64,000 nt of DNA from Mycobacterium lehmannii. GTDB taxonomy: Bacteria > Actinomycetota > Actinomycetes > Mycobacteriales > Mycobacteriaceae. Numbering within the stretch: position 1 is the stretch's first letter; the number at the start of each line of letters is the position of its first letter. The stretch is from contig NZ_NKCN01000008.1 of the NCBI RefSeq assembly GCF_002245535.1, positions 1-64,000 of the forward strand, given 5' to 3'. Of this stretch, positions 27,445 to 36,250 are shown piece after piece. Position numbers and translations under genes: made by a program. The notes beneath the pieces were generated by a model that searched no databases, was not told where the DNA came from, and saw only the letters and a list, made by a program, of their open reading frames with translations.

Positions 27445-28089
27445 ATGGCCGGAGGTACCAAGCGGTTGCCGCGCGCGGTGCGCGAGCAGCAGATGCTGGA
27501 TGCCGCCGTGCAGATCTTCTCGGTGAACGGCTACCACGAGACGTCGATGGACGCGATCGCCGCCGAGGCTCAGATCTCCAAACCGATGCTGTACCTGTAC
27601 TACGGCTCCAAGGAGGAGTTGTTCGCGGCGTGCCTGGATCGTGAGCTGGCGCGGTTCGTCGACGAGGTGCGCAGCCAGATCGATTTCAAGCAGAGCCCGA
27701 AAGACCTGTTGCGCAACGCGGTCCTGGCGTTCCTGAACTACATCGACGCGAACCGGGCGTCGTGGATGGTGCTCTACAGCCAGGCGACCAGTTCGCAGGC
27801 GTTCGCCCACACCGTGCGCGAAGGCCGCGAGCGCATCATCGACTTGGTTGGCAGACTGCTGCGCTCGGGCACCCGAAATCCCGAGCCCGACACCGACTTC
27901 GACATGATGGCCGTCGCCCTGGTCGGCGCCGGTGAGGCAGTGGCGTCGCGGGTCAGCACCGGCGACGCCGGCGTGGACGAGGCCGCCGAGTTGATGATCA
28001 ACCTGTTCTGGCGCGGACTGAAGGGCACCCCGTCCGAACATTCGGACTCATCCGTTCACTCTGCGGCTGCGGCGCAATTGTCGGAGTAG
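27445..28089 (+). CDS. TetR-family regulator (Rv0238-like)
   Basis: The 214-residue product has an N-terminal helix-turn-helix (TSMDAIAAEAQISKPMLYLYY) and a helical ligand domain. TACCCT ends 6-7 bases upstream of the ATG, consistent with a leaderless mRNA. Location beside htdX-fabG4/fadA2 matches Rv0238. It is the nearest candidate to bind the TTAC-N6-GTAA dyads found in the fabG4/fadA2 and fadE5 promoters, but nothing in the sequence proves that link. The vapBC24 genes that follow Rv0238 in M. tuberculosis are absent, since htdX ends 20 bp downstream. Confidence 0.82.
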   Translation: MAGGTKRLPRAVREQQMLDAAVQIFSVNGYHETSMDAIAAEAQISKPMLYLYYGSKEELFAACLDRELARFVDEVRSQIDFKQSPKDLLRNAVLAFLNYIDANRASWMVLYSQATSSQAFAHTVREGRERIIDLVGRLLRSGTRNPEPDTDFDMMAVALVGAGEAVASRVSTGDAGVDEAAELMINLFWRGLKGTPSEHSDSSVHSAAAAQLSE

Positions 28090-28109
28090 CCGGCGCTCTC
28101 AGCGCAGAG

Positions 28110-28961
28110 TCACTCCGACTGCAGCGAGCGCACCGTTCCGAACAAGTGCGGCTCGCGTTTCTTCATGTCGCGCAACGTGAGATCCCACCCATCGGACACC
28201 CGGTCGACGTAGAGTCCGGCGTTCGCGGGCAGCACCACCGGCTTGGCGAACTTCACCGAATACTTGACCGCGTCCGGCAGCTGACCCTCGATGTTCGCCA
28301 GAACTGCTGCCGCGCTGAACATCCCGTGCGCGATGACCGTCGGGAAACCGAACAGCTTGGCCGCGACCGAGTTGGTGTGGATCGGGTTGTGGTCACCGCC
28401 CACCGAGGCGTAGTGCCGGATCTGCCCCGGAGTGATGCGCAGCATCGCATTCGGCGGGCCGAGTTTCGGCGGCTTCTGCGGCGGCGGCTTCGGCTCGTCG
28501 GACAGACTCGTCCGCTGCTGGTGCAGGAACGTCGTCACCTGGTGCCAGGCCCGCTCGTTGCCGACGTTGACATCGGTCACGATGTCGACCAGCAGACCAC
28601 GCCGATGCTCACGCAGGTTCTCCGCGTGCACCTTCACCGAGACGGAGTCGGTGACCGCGATCGGACGGTATTGGGTGATGTGGTTCTCGATGTGCACCGA
28701 ACCCATTGCCGCGAAAGGGAAGTCGAACCCGGTCACCAACGACATCAACGTCGGGAACGTCAGCGCGAACGGATACGTCAGCGGCACCGTGTCGCCGAAC
28801 TGCAATCCGGTCACCGACGCGTAGGCCGCCACGTTCTCGGGGTCGATACTCAAGTCTTCGACGGTCAGCGTGCGATCGGGCAGCGTCTCGCCGCGCGGCA
28901 CGAACGGCAGGGCGCCCGCCGCCGCGCGCGCCAGGTTCATCAGGCCCGACGGTTGGCTCAT
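28110..28961 (-). CDS. htdX: 3-hydroxyacyl-thioester dehydratase HtdX
   Basis: The 283-residue double hot-dog protein carries the hydratase-2 motif as YASVGGDHNPIHTN, with the catalytic Asp and His in place. It dehydrates (or hydrates) 3-hydroxyacyl thioesters in fatty-acid elongation or breakdown. The ATG at 28961 follows the fabG4 stop by one base, so the two are co-transcribed and probably translationally coupled. Their products catalyse adjacent reduction and dehydration steps. Length agrees with HtdX (about 280). Confidence 0.88.
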   Translation of the reverse strand: MSQPSGLMNLARAAAGALPFVPRGETLPDRTLTVEDLSIDPENVAAYASVTGLQFGDTVPLTYPFALTFPTLMSLVTGFDFPFAAMGSVHIENHITQYRPIAVTDSVSVKVHAENLREHRRGLLVDIVTDVNVGNERAWHQVTTFLHQQRTSLSDEPKPPPQKPPKLGPPNAMLRITPGQIRHYASVGGDHNPIHTNSVAAKLFGFPTVIAHGMFSAAAVLANIEGQLPDAVKYSVKFAKPVVLPANAGLYVDRVSDGWDLTLRDMKKREPHLFGTVRSLQSE

Positions 28962-28962
28962 G

Positions 28963-30342
28963 TCACGCCCCCAGCCAGGCCTGGCCGCACACCCGCACCG
29001 TGTTGCCGGTGACGGCGTTGGATGCGGGGCTGGCGAAGTAGGCGATGGTCTCGGCGACATCGACAGGTTGGCCGCCCTGGTACAGCGAATTGAGCCGCCG
29101 GCCCACCTCGCGGGTGGCCAGTGGAATCGCCTCGGTCATCTTGGTCTCGATGAAGCCAGGCGCTACCGCGTTGACCGTGACGCCCTTGTCGGCGTACGCC
29201 TCCGACAGGCTGTCGGTCAGCCCGATCATGCCGGCTTTGGTCGCGGCGTAGTTGGTCTGGCCGCGGTTGCCCGCGATGCCGGCCATCGACGACAGGCCGA
29301 CGATCCGGCCGCCCTGGCCCAGCACGCCGTTGTTCACCAGTCCCTCGGCAAGGGCAAGCGGCGCAACGAGATTCACCGCGACGACGGAATCCCATCGCCC
29401 TTCGTCCATGTTGGCCAGCAGTTTGTCGCGGGTGATGCCCGCGTTGTTGACCAGGATGTCGACGCGACCGTCGTAGTGCTCGCGCACATGCTCGGTGATG
29501 CGGTCGACCGCGTCCTCGGCGGTCACGTCCAGGGCCAGCGCGGTCCCCCCGACCTTCGTCGCCGTCACGCCGAGCGCTTCCTGTGCCCCCTCGACGTCGA
29601 TGCAGATCACCTTGGCCCCGTCGCGCGAGAAGACCTCGGCGATCGTCGCGCCGATACCGCGGGCCGCGCCGGTCACGATCGCGACCTTGCCGTCCAGCGG
29701 ACGGTCCCAGTCCGCGGGCGGCGCCGCGTCGTCGGGGCCGATCCGGAACACCTGTCCGTCGACGTAGGCGGACTTGCCCGACAGCAGGAACCGCATCGTC
29801 GACTCGAGACCCGTCGCGGCGGGCTTGGCGTCGGGGGAGACGTAGACGAGGTTCACCGTCGCGCCGCGGCGCATCTCCTTGCCCAGCGAGCGGGTGAAGC
29901 CCTCGAGCGCGCGCTGCGCGATGCGCTCATGCTCGCTGCCTGCTAGCTCAGGTGTGGTGCCGACGACGACGACGCGACCGGAGGGCCCGAGGTTGCGCAG
30001 CAGCGGGGTGAAGAACTCGTAGAGCCCCTTGAGGCCGGTCGGCTCGGTGATGCCGGTCGCGTCGTACACCAGCCCGCCGAACGAGTCGGCCCAGCGACCG
30101 CCCAGGTTGTCGGAGACGACGTCGTAGTCGTCGGCCAGCGCGGTGCGGAGCGGTTCGACGAGTCGGCCGCCGCCGGCTGAGCCGGCAATCGAGCCTGAGC
30201 CGCCGATCAGTAGCGTGCCCGCCAGCGGCGGATCACCCGGCTTGTAGCGGCGCAGCGTCTCGGGCTGGGGGATGCCCAGTTGCTTGGCGAGGAACGATCC
30301 GGGCGTCGAGTGGACGATTTGCGAGTACAGATCCGATGCCAT
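28963..30342 (-). CDS. fabG4: High-molecular-weight 3-oxoacyl reductase FabG4
   Basis: The 459-residue product has an N-terminal flavodoxin-like domain (about residues 40-205) that has lost redox motifs and a C-terminal short-chain dehydrogenase domain. The cofactor motif is VTGAARGIG (about 224-231), and the catalytic residues are Ser352, Tyr365 and Lys369 ([16 protein letters not shown]). FabG4 reduces 3-oxoacyl-CoA/ACP, preferring NADH. The upstream TAAGTT hexamer ends 7 bases before the ATG, indicating a leaderless start within a shared divergent promoter with fadA2. Confidence 0.9.
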   Translation of the reverse strand: MASDLYSQIVHSTPGSFLAKQLGIPQPETLRRYKPGDPPLAGTLLIGGSGSIAGSAGGGRLVEPLRTALADDYDVVSDNLGGRWADSFGGLVYDATGITEPTGLKGLYEFFTPLLRNLGPSGRVVVVGTTPELAGSEHERIAQRALEGFTRSLGKEMRRGATVNLVYVSPDAKPAATGLESTMRFLLSGKSAYVDGQVFRIGPDDAAPPADWDRPLDGKVAIVTGAARGIGATIAEVFSRDGAKVICIDVEGAQEALGVTATKVGGTALALDVTAEDAVDRITEHVREHYDGRVDILVNNAGITRDKLLANMDEGRWDSVVAVNLVAPLALAEGLVNNGVLGQGGRIVGLSSMAGIAGNRGQTNYAATKAGMIGLTDSLSEAYADKGVTVNAVAPGFIETKMTEAIPLATREVGRRLNSLYQGGQPVDVAETIAYFASPASNAVTGNTVRVCGQAWLGA

Positions 30343-30351
30343 GAGGACGAA

Positions 30352-30367
30352 CTTACTCCAGAGTAAG
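30352..30367. promoter_or_regulatory. Dyad operator in the fabG4/fadA2 divergent promoter
   Basis: CTTACTC-CA-GAGTAAG is a perfect 7-bp inverted repeat in a 46-bp divergent intergenic region. It covers the expected -35 position of fadA2 (whose -10 is TACTAT at 30377-30382) and touches the fabG4 -10 (TAAGTT). A bound repressor would block both. The core TTAC-N6-GTAA recurs upstream of fadE5. Confidence 0.7.
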
Positions 30368-30388
30368 AAGGGTGGGTACTATGGGTGC

Positions 30389-31687
30389 ATGCCTAGTGAT
30401 ACCCGCCGACGCGTCGCCATCCTCGGTGGCAACAGAATTCCTTTCGCCCGCTCCGATGGCGCGTACGCCAATGCGTCGAACCAGGACATGTTCACCGCCG
30501 CGCTGGGCGGCCTGATCGAGCGCTTCAACCTCGACGGAGAGACGCTCGGCGCGGTGATCGGCGGTGCTGTGCTCAAGCACAGCCGCGACTTCAACCTGAT
30601 CCGCGAATGCGTGCTCGGCAGCGCCCTCTCGTCCTACACGCCCGCGTTCGACATCCAGCAGGCGTGCGGCACGGGCCTGCAGGCGGCCATCTCCGCGGCC
30701 GACGGCATCGCCGCGGGTCGCTATGAGGTCGCGGCGGCCGGCGGCGTCGACACCGCTTCGGATGCGCCGATCGCGCTCGGCGACGACCTTCGCCGCACGC
30801 TGCTCGGTCTGCGCCGCGCGAAGTCGAACGTCGACCGGCTCAAGCTCGTGGGCAAGCTACCCGCCTCTGTGGGCATCCAGATCCCGGTCAACAGCGAGCC
30901 CCGTACGGGCATGTCGATGGGCGAGCACGCCGCCGTCACCGCCAAGGAGATGGGCATCAAGCGCGTCGACCAGGACGAGTTGGCCGCCGCCAGTCACCGC
31001 AACATGACCGCCGCCTACGACCGCGGCTTCTTCGACGACCTGGTCACGCCGTTCCTCGGCGTGTACCGCGACAACAACCTGCGCCCCGACTCGTCGGCCG
31101 AGAAGCTAGCCAAGCTCAAGCCGGTATTCGGTGTCCGAAACGGCGACGCGACGATGACGGCGGGCAACTCCACGCCGCTGACCGACGGCGCCTCGGTGGC
31201 GCTGCTGGCGACCGACGAGTGGGCCTCGGCGCACGGCATCGAACCGCTCGCTTACTTCGTGGACGCAGAGACCGCCGCTGTGGACTACGTCAACGGCAAG
31301 GACGGATTGCTGATGGCGCCGACCTATGCGGTGCCGCGGCTGCTGGCCCGCAACGGCCTGACCCTGCAGGACTTCGACTTCTACGAAATCCACGAGGCGT
31401 TCGCGTCGGTGGTGCTCGCGCACCTGCAGGCGTGGGAGTCCGAGGAGTACTGCAAGGAGCGCCTCGGGCTCGACGCGGCTCTCGGCTCGATCGACCGCTC
31501 GAAGCTGAACGTCAACGGGTCGTCGATCGCGGCCGGTCATCCGTTCGCCGCGACCGGCGGGCGGATCGTGTCGCAGTTGGCCAAGCAGCTGGCCGAGAAG
31601 AAGAAAGAGACCGGTCAATCGGTGCGCGGGCTGATTTCGATCTGCGCCGCCGGCGGGCAGGGTGTGGCGGCCATTCTGGAAGCCTGA
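30389..31687 (+). CDS. fadA2: Thiolase FadA2
   Basis: The 432-residue thiolase has its nucleophilic cysteine at Cys93 (QQACGTGLQAA), a histidine in EIHEAFASV, GHPFAATGGRI, and the second cysteine near residue 419 in SICAAGGQG. It cleaves 3-oxoacyl-CoA or condenses acyl-CoA units, partner to FabG4 and HtdX. The ATG is 7 bases after TACTAT with no ribosome binding site, so the mRNA is probably leaderless. Expression should respond to the dyad at 30352-30367. Confidence 0.9.
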   Translation: MPSDTRRRVAILGGNRIPFARSDGAYANASNQDMFTAALGGLIERFNLDGETLGAVIGGAVLKHSRDFNLIRECVLGSALSSYTPAFDIQQACGTGLQAAISAADGIAAGRYEVAAAGGVDTASDAPIALGDDLRRTLLGLRRAKSNVDRLKLVGKLPASVGIQIPVNSEPRTGMSMGEHAAVTAKEMGIKRVDQDELAAASHRNMTAAYDRGFFDDLVTPFLGVYRDNNLRPDSSAEKLAKLKPVFGVRNGDATMTAGNSTPLTDGASVALLATDEWASAHGIEPLAYFVDAETAAVDYVNGKDGLLMAPTYAVPRLLARNGLTLQDFDFYEIHEAFASVVLAHLQAWESEEYCKERLGLDAALGSIDRSKLNVNGSSIAAGHPFAATGGRIVSQLAKQLAEKKKETGQSVRGLISICAAGGQGVAAILEA

Positions 31688-31716
31688 CCAGCCCGGCAGG
31701 ACCGCCAAAAAATACT

Positions 31717-31801
31717 GACGGCAGCGTGTAACGCCCCCCGGAAACGCGCCGATACACCTGATAGCTCCGTGCTGCCGTCTGACCCCCCGACCCGACGGCA
31801 G
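31717..31801. repeat. Competing inverted repeats between fadA2 and the TDT gene
   Basis: GACGGCAGC at 31717-31725 pairs perfectly with GCTGCCGTC at 31771-31779. The same right arm (CTGCCGTC, 31772-31779) can instead pair with GACGGCAG at 31794-31801. The two stems exclude each other. The segment lies between convergent genes, so it may simply be a terminator or transcript-stabilising structure. No T-run follows. Confidence 0.4.
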
Positions 31802-31826
31802 TACGGGGCTCTTAACTTTTCGGGCC

Positions 31827-32942
31827 TCAAGCCGGCGGAGGATCCTTCTTCGCCTTGACCGGCCCGGCCGCCGCCGGCGCGAACAGCGCACCGCCGAAAC
31901 TGCCGCCCATCGTGCGGACCGCGACCAGTGCCCACGTCCCCAGCAGACCGGTGTAGGCGATGGCGGCGGCGACGTGGAACGCGGGCAGCCCGGTGTGGTT
32001 CGCCAGTTGCGTCGTTCCGGTGACGAAGGTCCCGACCGGAAACGTCAGGCTCCACCACGTCAACGCGAACGGCATCCCACGGCGCATCGTGCGCACGGTC
32101 AGTTCGGTGGCCAGCACGATCCACAACACCGCGAAACCCCACACCGGTACGCCGAACAGCACTGCGAACACGTCCATGGCATCGGCCAGCTCAGTCGAGA
32201 CCGATGCCCCGGCGTGCGCACCGAGCAGCCCGGCCGCGGTGATGCCCTGTCCGAGCGGGCCGAGCACGATCCACAGCGTCGGCACCCGCGCCGTGCCCGA
32301 GGTGCCGTACAGCGCCAGCCTGCTCCAGATCATCGTGATGATGATCAGCGCCGCGAACAACGACAGACCGAACATCGCGTAGCACCCGTAGAGCATCGTC
32401 GCCCGCCCGGTGCCCGGATCCATGTGCGGGATCAGCAGCGCACCGGAGGCGGCCGACACCATCGGCGGCACCACCGGCATCAACCAGCCACCGAACGCGG
32501 CGTCGGGCTCGACGTTGAGCTGCGTGAACATCAGAAACGGGATGGTCGCCGCGGTGAACAGCCCCCCGACGGTGCCAGCCGTCCACAGCACCCACGCCAG
32601 GTCGACGGCTGCCCGCTCGCCGATCAGATCCTTGCCGATCAGCAGGGCGCCCGAGCCCACGGTCAGCAACGCCATCGGCGCAGCACCGTAGAAGTGCGTC
32701 ATCTGCGGATTGCGGACATGTCGACGCGCCGCCACCGGGTGCCGGATCCGTTGCACGCTGACCGCGATGCCGAGCACCACGAGCAGAAGCGCCGCGAAGA
32801 CCCACACCACGCGCGAGAACACGTGCAGGCCGGGGACGTGCACGGGCAGCGTGGCGCCGGCGGTGGCGACGATGCCGGTGCCCATCACGGAGGCGAACCA
32901 GTTGGGTCCGAGGTGTTGTAGCCGCGCCAACTCGGTCGTCAT
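31827..32942 (-). CDS. TDT-family (TehA/SLAC1-like) membrane transporter
   Basis: The 371-residue product has ten predicted spans and belongs to the tellurite-resistance/dicarboxylate (TDT) or voltage-dependent anion channel family. Family-like features are HLGPNWFASVMGTGIVATAG at the start, FYGAAPMALLTVGSG and WWSLTFPVGTFVTGT. Such proteins move anions or weak organic acids such as malate, sulfite or chloride. The cargo here is unknown. The C-terminus is a short basic Pro/Lys tail. It is not part of the M. tuberculosis gene order between fadA2 and fadE5 as I recall it. Confidence 0.78.
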   Translation of the reverse strand: MTTELARLQHLGPNWFASVMGTGIVATAGATLPVHVPGLHVFSRVVWVFAALLLVVLGIAVSVQRIRHPVAARRHVRNPQMTHFYGAAPMALLTVGSGALLIGKDLIGERAAVDLAWVLWTAGTVGGLFTAATIPFLMFTQLNVEPDAAFGGWLMPVVPPMVSAASGALLIPHMDPGTGRATMLYGCYAMFGLSLFAALIIITMIWSRLALYGTSGTARVPTLWIVLGPLGQGITAAGLLGAHAGASVSTELADAMDVFAVLFGVPVWGFAVLWIVLATELTVRTMRRGMPFALTWWSLTFPVGTFVTGTTQLANHTGLPAFHVAAAIAYTGLLGTWALVAVRTMGGSFGGALFAPAAAGPVKAKKDPPPA

Positions 32943-33010
32943 GGCCCAGTATGTTCAGACCGCCTCCGGCACGCGGGAAGGCTCGCCGCCGGTCGTGCTT
33001 CGATGGTGGG

Positions 33011-33943
33011 GTGCAGATCAGTGTCGCCCTCACCGGACTCATCACCGACGCCGACGGCCGCTCGCCGCTCGACGGCGTCTTGACGAAGCTGACGTCGTTG
33101 CGCGACGAGGGATTCCGCCGGGTGTGGATGGCGCAGCTGCCCTACGACCCCGACCTGCTGACGATCCTGGCCGTCGCGTTTCGCGAAATCGAGACCATCG
33201 AGGTGGCCTCAGGGGTGATCCCGATCCAGGTGCAGCACCCCACCCAACTGGCGCAGCGCGCGCTGACGCTGAACGCCATCGCGGGCGGCCGCTTCACCCT
33301 GGGCATCGGGTTGAGCCATCGCATGGTGACCGAAGGGGTGTGGGGCATTTCGTACGACAAACCGGTGCGGCAGATGCGCGAGTACCTCGACGCGCTGCTG
33401 CCCCTGCTGGCCGGTGAGCCCGCCGACGCCTCCGGGCAGTTCTGGACGACCCGAGGCTCGTTGAAGGTGCCCGGCGCTCCGCGGCCCGACGTCTACCTCG
33501 CAGCACTCGGCCCGCAGATGCTGCGCCTGGCCGGTCGTCGCAGCGCCGGGACGATGACGTGGATGACGGGTCCCAGGACGCTGGCCGACCACGTCGTCCC
33601 GACCCTGCGCACGGCCGCAGTGGAGGCGGGCCGCGACGAGGACTCGGTTCGGGTGGTGGCGTCATTGCCGATCAGCGTCACCGACGACGTCGACGGCGCC
33701 CGGGCCACAGCCGCCGAGGAGTTCGCCATCTACGGACAGTTGCCGTCGTACCGCGCCATGCTCGATCGCGAGGGCTACGCAGAACCCGCCGACGCCGCGA
33801 TCATCGGCGACGAGGAGTCGGTGTCGCAGCGGCTCGACGAACTGGGCGCTGCCGGTGTCGACGAGTTCGTCGCCAGCGTCTTCGACTCGGATCCTGAGGC
33901 GCGTGCGCGCACCCGGGCGCTGTTGCGGTCCAGGGACACCTGA
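33011..33943 (+). CDS. LLM-class (probably F420-dependent) oxidoreductase
   Basis: The 310-residue TIM-barrel protein has luciferase-like monooxygenase features: VWMAQLPYDPDLLTILAVAF, EVASGVIPIQVQHPTQLAQ and GGRFTLGIGLSH. Many actinobacterial members use cofactor F420 rather than FMN. The substrate is unknown. A GTG start (VQISVALTG) is chosen because the conserved first strand begins there. It diverges from the TDT gene and ends about 20 bp before the CRP-type site of the small RNA promoter. Confidence 0.78.
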   Translation: MQISVALTGLITDADGRSPLDGVLTKLTSLRDEGFRRVWMAQLPYDPDLLTILAVAFREIETIEVASGVIPIQVQHPTQLAQRALTLNAIAGGRFTLGIGLSHRMVTEGVWGISYDKPVRQMREYLDALLPLLAGEPADASGQFWTTRGSLKVPGAPRPDVYLAALGPQMLRLAGRRSAGTMTWMTGPRTLADHVVPTLRTAAVEAGRDEDSVRVVASLPISVTDDVDGARATAAEEFAIYGQLPSYRAMLDREGYAEPADAAIIGDEESVSQRLDELGAAGVDEFVASVFDSDPEARARTRALLRSRDT

Positions 33944-33962
33944 CCGGAAAAATTTGCACTGG

Positions 33963-33978
33963 TGTGATCGAGATCACG
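33963..33978. promoter_or_regulatory. CRP-type cAMP receptor site at the small RNA promoter
   Basis: TGTGATCGAGATCACG fits the mycobacterial CRP consensus TGTGA-N6-TCACA with a single end mismatch, and its core GTGATC-GA-GATCAC is symmetrical. It ends 4 bp before a TACGAT hexamer (33983-33988) that would serve as -10 for the small RNA, so CRP would contact or occlude the promoter. Confidence 0.65.
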
Positions 33979-33995
33979 GGCGTACGATCGGTCGC

Positions 33996-34151
33996 ACGAC
34001 GGGTTCGGGAGTGACTTTTCCGAAGAGTCGGCAAGGGTTGAAAGCCGACCGCGCGAGACTGATGTGACGCACCTGGTGTCCTCCCGAACCCGCCCTAATG
34101 TGAACTTGATTCCGATGCAAAACGCCCCCGGGAAGAGACCGGGGGCGTTTT
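33996..34151 (+). ncRNA. Structured small RNA, F6-like
   Basis: The region has no reading frame but is highly structured. GGGTTCGGGAG at 34001-34011 pairs perfectly with CTCCCGAACCC at 34081-34091. Inside, GTCGGC and GCCGAC form a hairpin with an 11-base loop. A strong terminator closes the unit at 34119-34151. A -10 (TACGAT) and a CRP-type site lie just upstream. In M. tuberculosis the stress-induced small RNA F6 is encoded between fadA2 and fadE5, so position and orientation support this being its homologue. I recognise it by location and architecture, not by remembered sequence. The SigF promoter known for F6 is not obvious here. Confidence 0.65.
34119..34151. terminator. Strong bidirectional terminator
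   Basis: AAAACGCCCCCGG and CCGGGGGCGTTTT form a perfect 13-bp stem with a 7-base loop, with A and T runs at the two ends. It can stop transcription of the small RNA on the plus strand and of fadE5, which ends at 34177, on the minus strand. Confidence 0.9.
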
Positions 34152-34176
34152 GTTTCTGCGAAGCGACTGAAGGCTC

Positions 34177-36012
34177 TTAGAAGGCCGCCTCGTCGAGTTC
34201 CATCACCTCGTTGTCGAGGTTCTCGATGATCTGACGCGTGCTGGTGAGCATCGGCAGGAAGTTCTTCGCGAAGAACGACGCCACTGCGACCTTGCCCTCG
34301 TAGAAGGCGCGGTCGTCACCGGCCACACCCGCGTCGAGCTTGTCGACGGCCACCGCGGCGTGCTGCTGCAGGAGCCAGCCGATGACCAGGTCACCGACGC
34401 TCATCAGGAAACGCACCGAACCCAGGCCGACCTTGTACAGCTCGGCCGAGTTCTCCTGCGCCGCCATCAGATAGCCGGTGAGCGAGGCCGCCATCGCCTG
34501 AACGTCCTCCAGCGCGGTCGCCAGCAGCGCGCGCTCGGCCTTGAGCCGGCCGTTGCCCGACTCGTTCTTGACGAACTGCTCGATCTGGCCGGCCACGTGA
34601 GCCAGCGCCACACCCTTGTCGCGGACGATCTTGCGGAAGAAGAAGTCCTGCGCCTGGATGGCCGTGGTGCCCTCGTAGAGCGAGTCGATCTTGGCGTCAC
34701 GGATGTACTGCTCGATCGGGTAGTCCTGCAGGAAGCCCGATCCACCGAGGGTCTGCAGGCTCTCGGTCAGCTTGGCGTAGGCCTGCTCGGAGCCGACCCC
34801 CTTGACGATCGGCAGCATCAGGTCGTTGACCCGCGCGGCCAGCTCGGCGTCGATCTCGTGCACCGCCTTGGCCACCGCGGCGTCCTGGTAGGTCGCCGTG
34901 TAGAGGTACAGGGCGCGCAGACCTTCGGCGTAGGCCTTCTGGGTCATCAGCGAACGACGCACGTCGGGGTGGTGCGTGATGGTCACGCGCGGAGCCGTCT
35001 TGTCGGTCATCTGCGTCATGTCGGCGCCCTGCACACGCTCCTTGGCGTACTCGAGCGCGTTGAGGTAGCCGGTCGACAGCGTGGCGATGGCCTTGGTGCC
35101 CACCATCATTCGGGCCTGCTCGATGACGTCGAACATCTGCGCGATGCCGTCGTGCACCTCGCCGACCAGCCAGCCCACGGCCGGGGTGCCGTGCTGACCC
35201 AGGGACAGCTCACAGGTGGCCGAGACCTTCAGGCCCATCTTGTGCTCGACGTTGGTGACGAAGACACCGTTGCGCTCGCCGGGCTCACCGGTCTCGGGGT
35301 CGAAGTGGAACTTCGGGACGAAGAACAGCGAGAGGCCCTTGGTGCCCGGGCCTGCGCCCTCGGGGCGGGCCAGCACCAGGTGCATGATGTTCTCGAACAG
35401 GTCGTCGGAGTCGCCCGAAGTGATGAAGCGCTTGACCCCGTCGATGTGCCAGGTGCCGTCGGGCTGCTGCACGGCCTTGGTGCGGCCGGCGCCGACGTCG
35501 GAACCCGCATCGGGCTCGGTCAGCACCATCGTTGCGCCCCAGCCGCGTTCGGCGGCCAGCACGGCCCACTTCTTCTGCTCGTCGGTGCCGTTGTTGTAGA
35601 AGATCTCGCACATACCCGCGCCCATCGCGTACATGTAGGCCGCGGGATTGGCGCCGAGAATGTGCTCGATCAGCGCCCACTGCAGCGCGCGGGGCATCGG
35701 CATGCCGCCGAGCTCCTCGGAGAGACCGACCTTGTCCCAGCCACCCTCGAGCAGCGCGCGCATCGACTTCTTGAACGAGTCGGGCAGCGTCACCGAGTGG
35801 GTGTTGGGGTCGAAGGTCGGCGGGTTGCGGTCCGCGTCGGCGAACGACTCGGCGATCGGACCCTCAGCCAACCGGGCGATCTCGCCGAGCATCTCGCGGG
35901 CGGTGTCCACGTCCAGTTCGGCGTAGTCACCCTCGCCGAGCGCCTTGTCAACGCCGAAGACCTCGAACAGGTTGAATACCTGGTCACGAACGTTGCTCTT
36001 ATAGTGGCTCAC
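34177..36012 (-). CDS. fadE5: Acyl-CoA dehydrogenase FadE5
   Basis: The 611-residue FAD enzyme begins [11 protein letters not shown], the usual FadE5 start, with GAGGAGGAA before it. The catalytic Glu447 lies in [16 protein letters not shown], and [15 protein letters not shown] forms the FAD site. FadE5 oxidises a wide range of acyl-CoA chain lengths, giving 2-enoyl-CoA for the FabG4/HtdX/FadA2 enzymes encoded nearby. Its promoter region carries two TTAC-N6-GTAA-type dyads like that of fabG4/fadA2, so the three units probably form a regulon. A same-length paralogue is at 6546. Confidence 0.93.
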   Translation of the reverse strand: MSHYKSNVRDQVFNLFEVFGVDKALGEGDYAELDVDTAREMLGEIARLAEGPIAESFADADRNPPTFDPNTHSVTLPDSFKKSMRALLEGGWDKVGLSEELGGMPMPRALQWALIEHILGANPAAYMYAMGAGMCEIFYNNGTDEQKKWAVLAAERGWGATMVLTEPDAGSDVGAGRTKAVQQPDGTWHIDGVKRFITSGDSDDLFENIMHLVLARPEGAGPGTKGLSLFFVPKFHFDPETGEPGERNGVFVTNVEHKMGLKVSATCELSLGQHGTPAVGWLVGEVHDGIAQMFDVIEQARMMVGTKAIATLSTGYLNALEYAKERVQGADMTQMTDKTAPRVTITHHPDVRRSLMTQKAYAEGLRALYLYTATYQDAAVAKAVHEIDAELAARVNDLMLPIVKGVGSEQAYAKLTESLQTLGGSGFLQDYPIEQYIRDAKIDSLYEGTTAIQAQDFFFRKIVRDKGVALAHVAGQIEQFVKNESGNGRLKAERALLATALEDVQAMAASLTGYLMAAQENSAELYKVGLGSVRFLMSVGDLVIGWLLQQHAAVAVDKLDAGVAGDDRAFYEGKVAVASFFAKNFLPMLTSTRQIIENLDNEVMELDEAAF

Positions 36013-36061
36013 GATTCCTCCTCGGTGAGACGGCCACTGTTGGTTGGGTACTTCTTGCTTA

Positions 36062-36102
36062 AGTTACCCACCAGTAACTGCCCGAACTATACCCATCAGT
36101 AA
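36062..36102. promoter_or_regulatory. Tandem dyad operators upstream of fadE5
   Basis: AGTTACCCACCAGTAACT at 36062-36079 is an inverted repeat with perfect 6-bp arms. ATACCCATCAGTAA at 36089-36102 is a second, slightly weaker copy centred 25 bp away. Both share the TTAC-N6-GTAA core seen at 30353-30366. The remaining intergenic DNA up to the gene at 36251 shows no further gene. Confidence 0.65.
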
Positions 36103-36250
36103 CTTCAACTCAAACCACCTCGAAACAATTTCCGGCACCTAACTAACCGCCCGGTTGGTCGGGGAACCGAAATCCGCAGTTGACAGGTGTCTGGCCAGGC
36201 GTTGATGCCCATTGTGAGAATGGTCACGCCGACCCGGATAGGGTGTTGCG

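Noticed and set aside
28062..28112. vapBC24 toxin-antitoxin pair expected after the Rv0238-like gene
   Set aside because: Only 20 bp separate the TetR gene from htdX, so there is no room for it.
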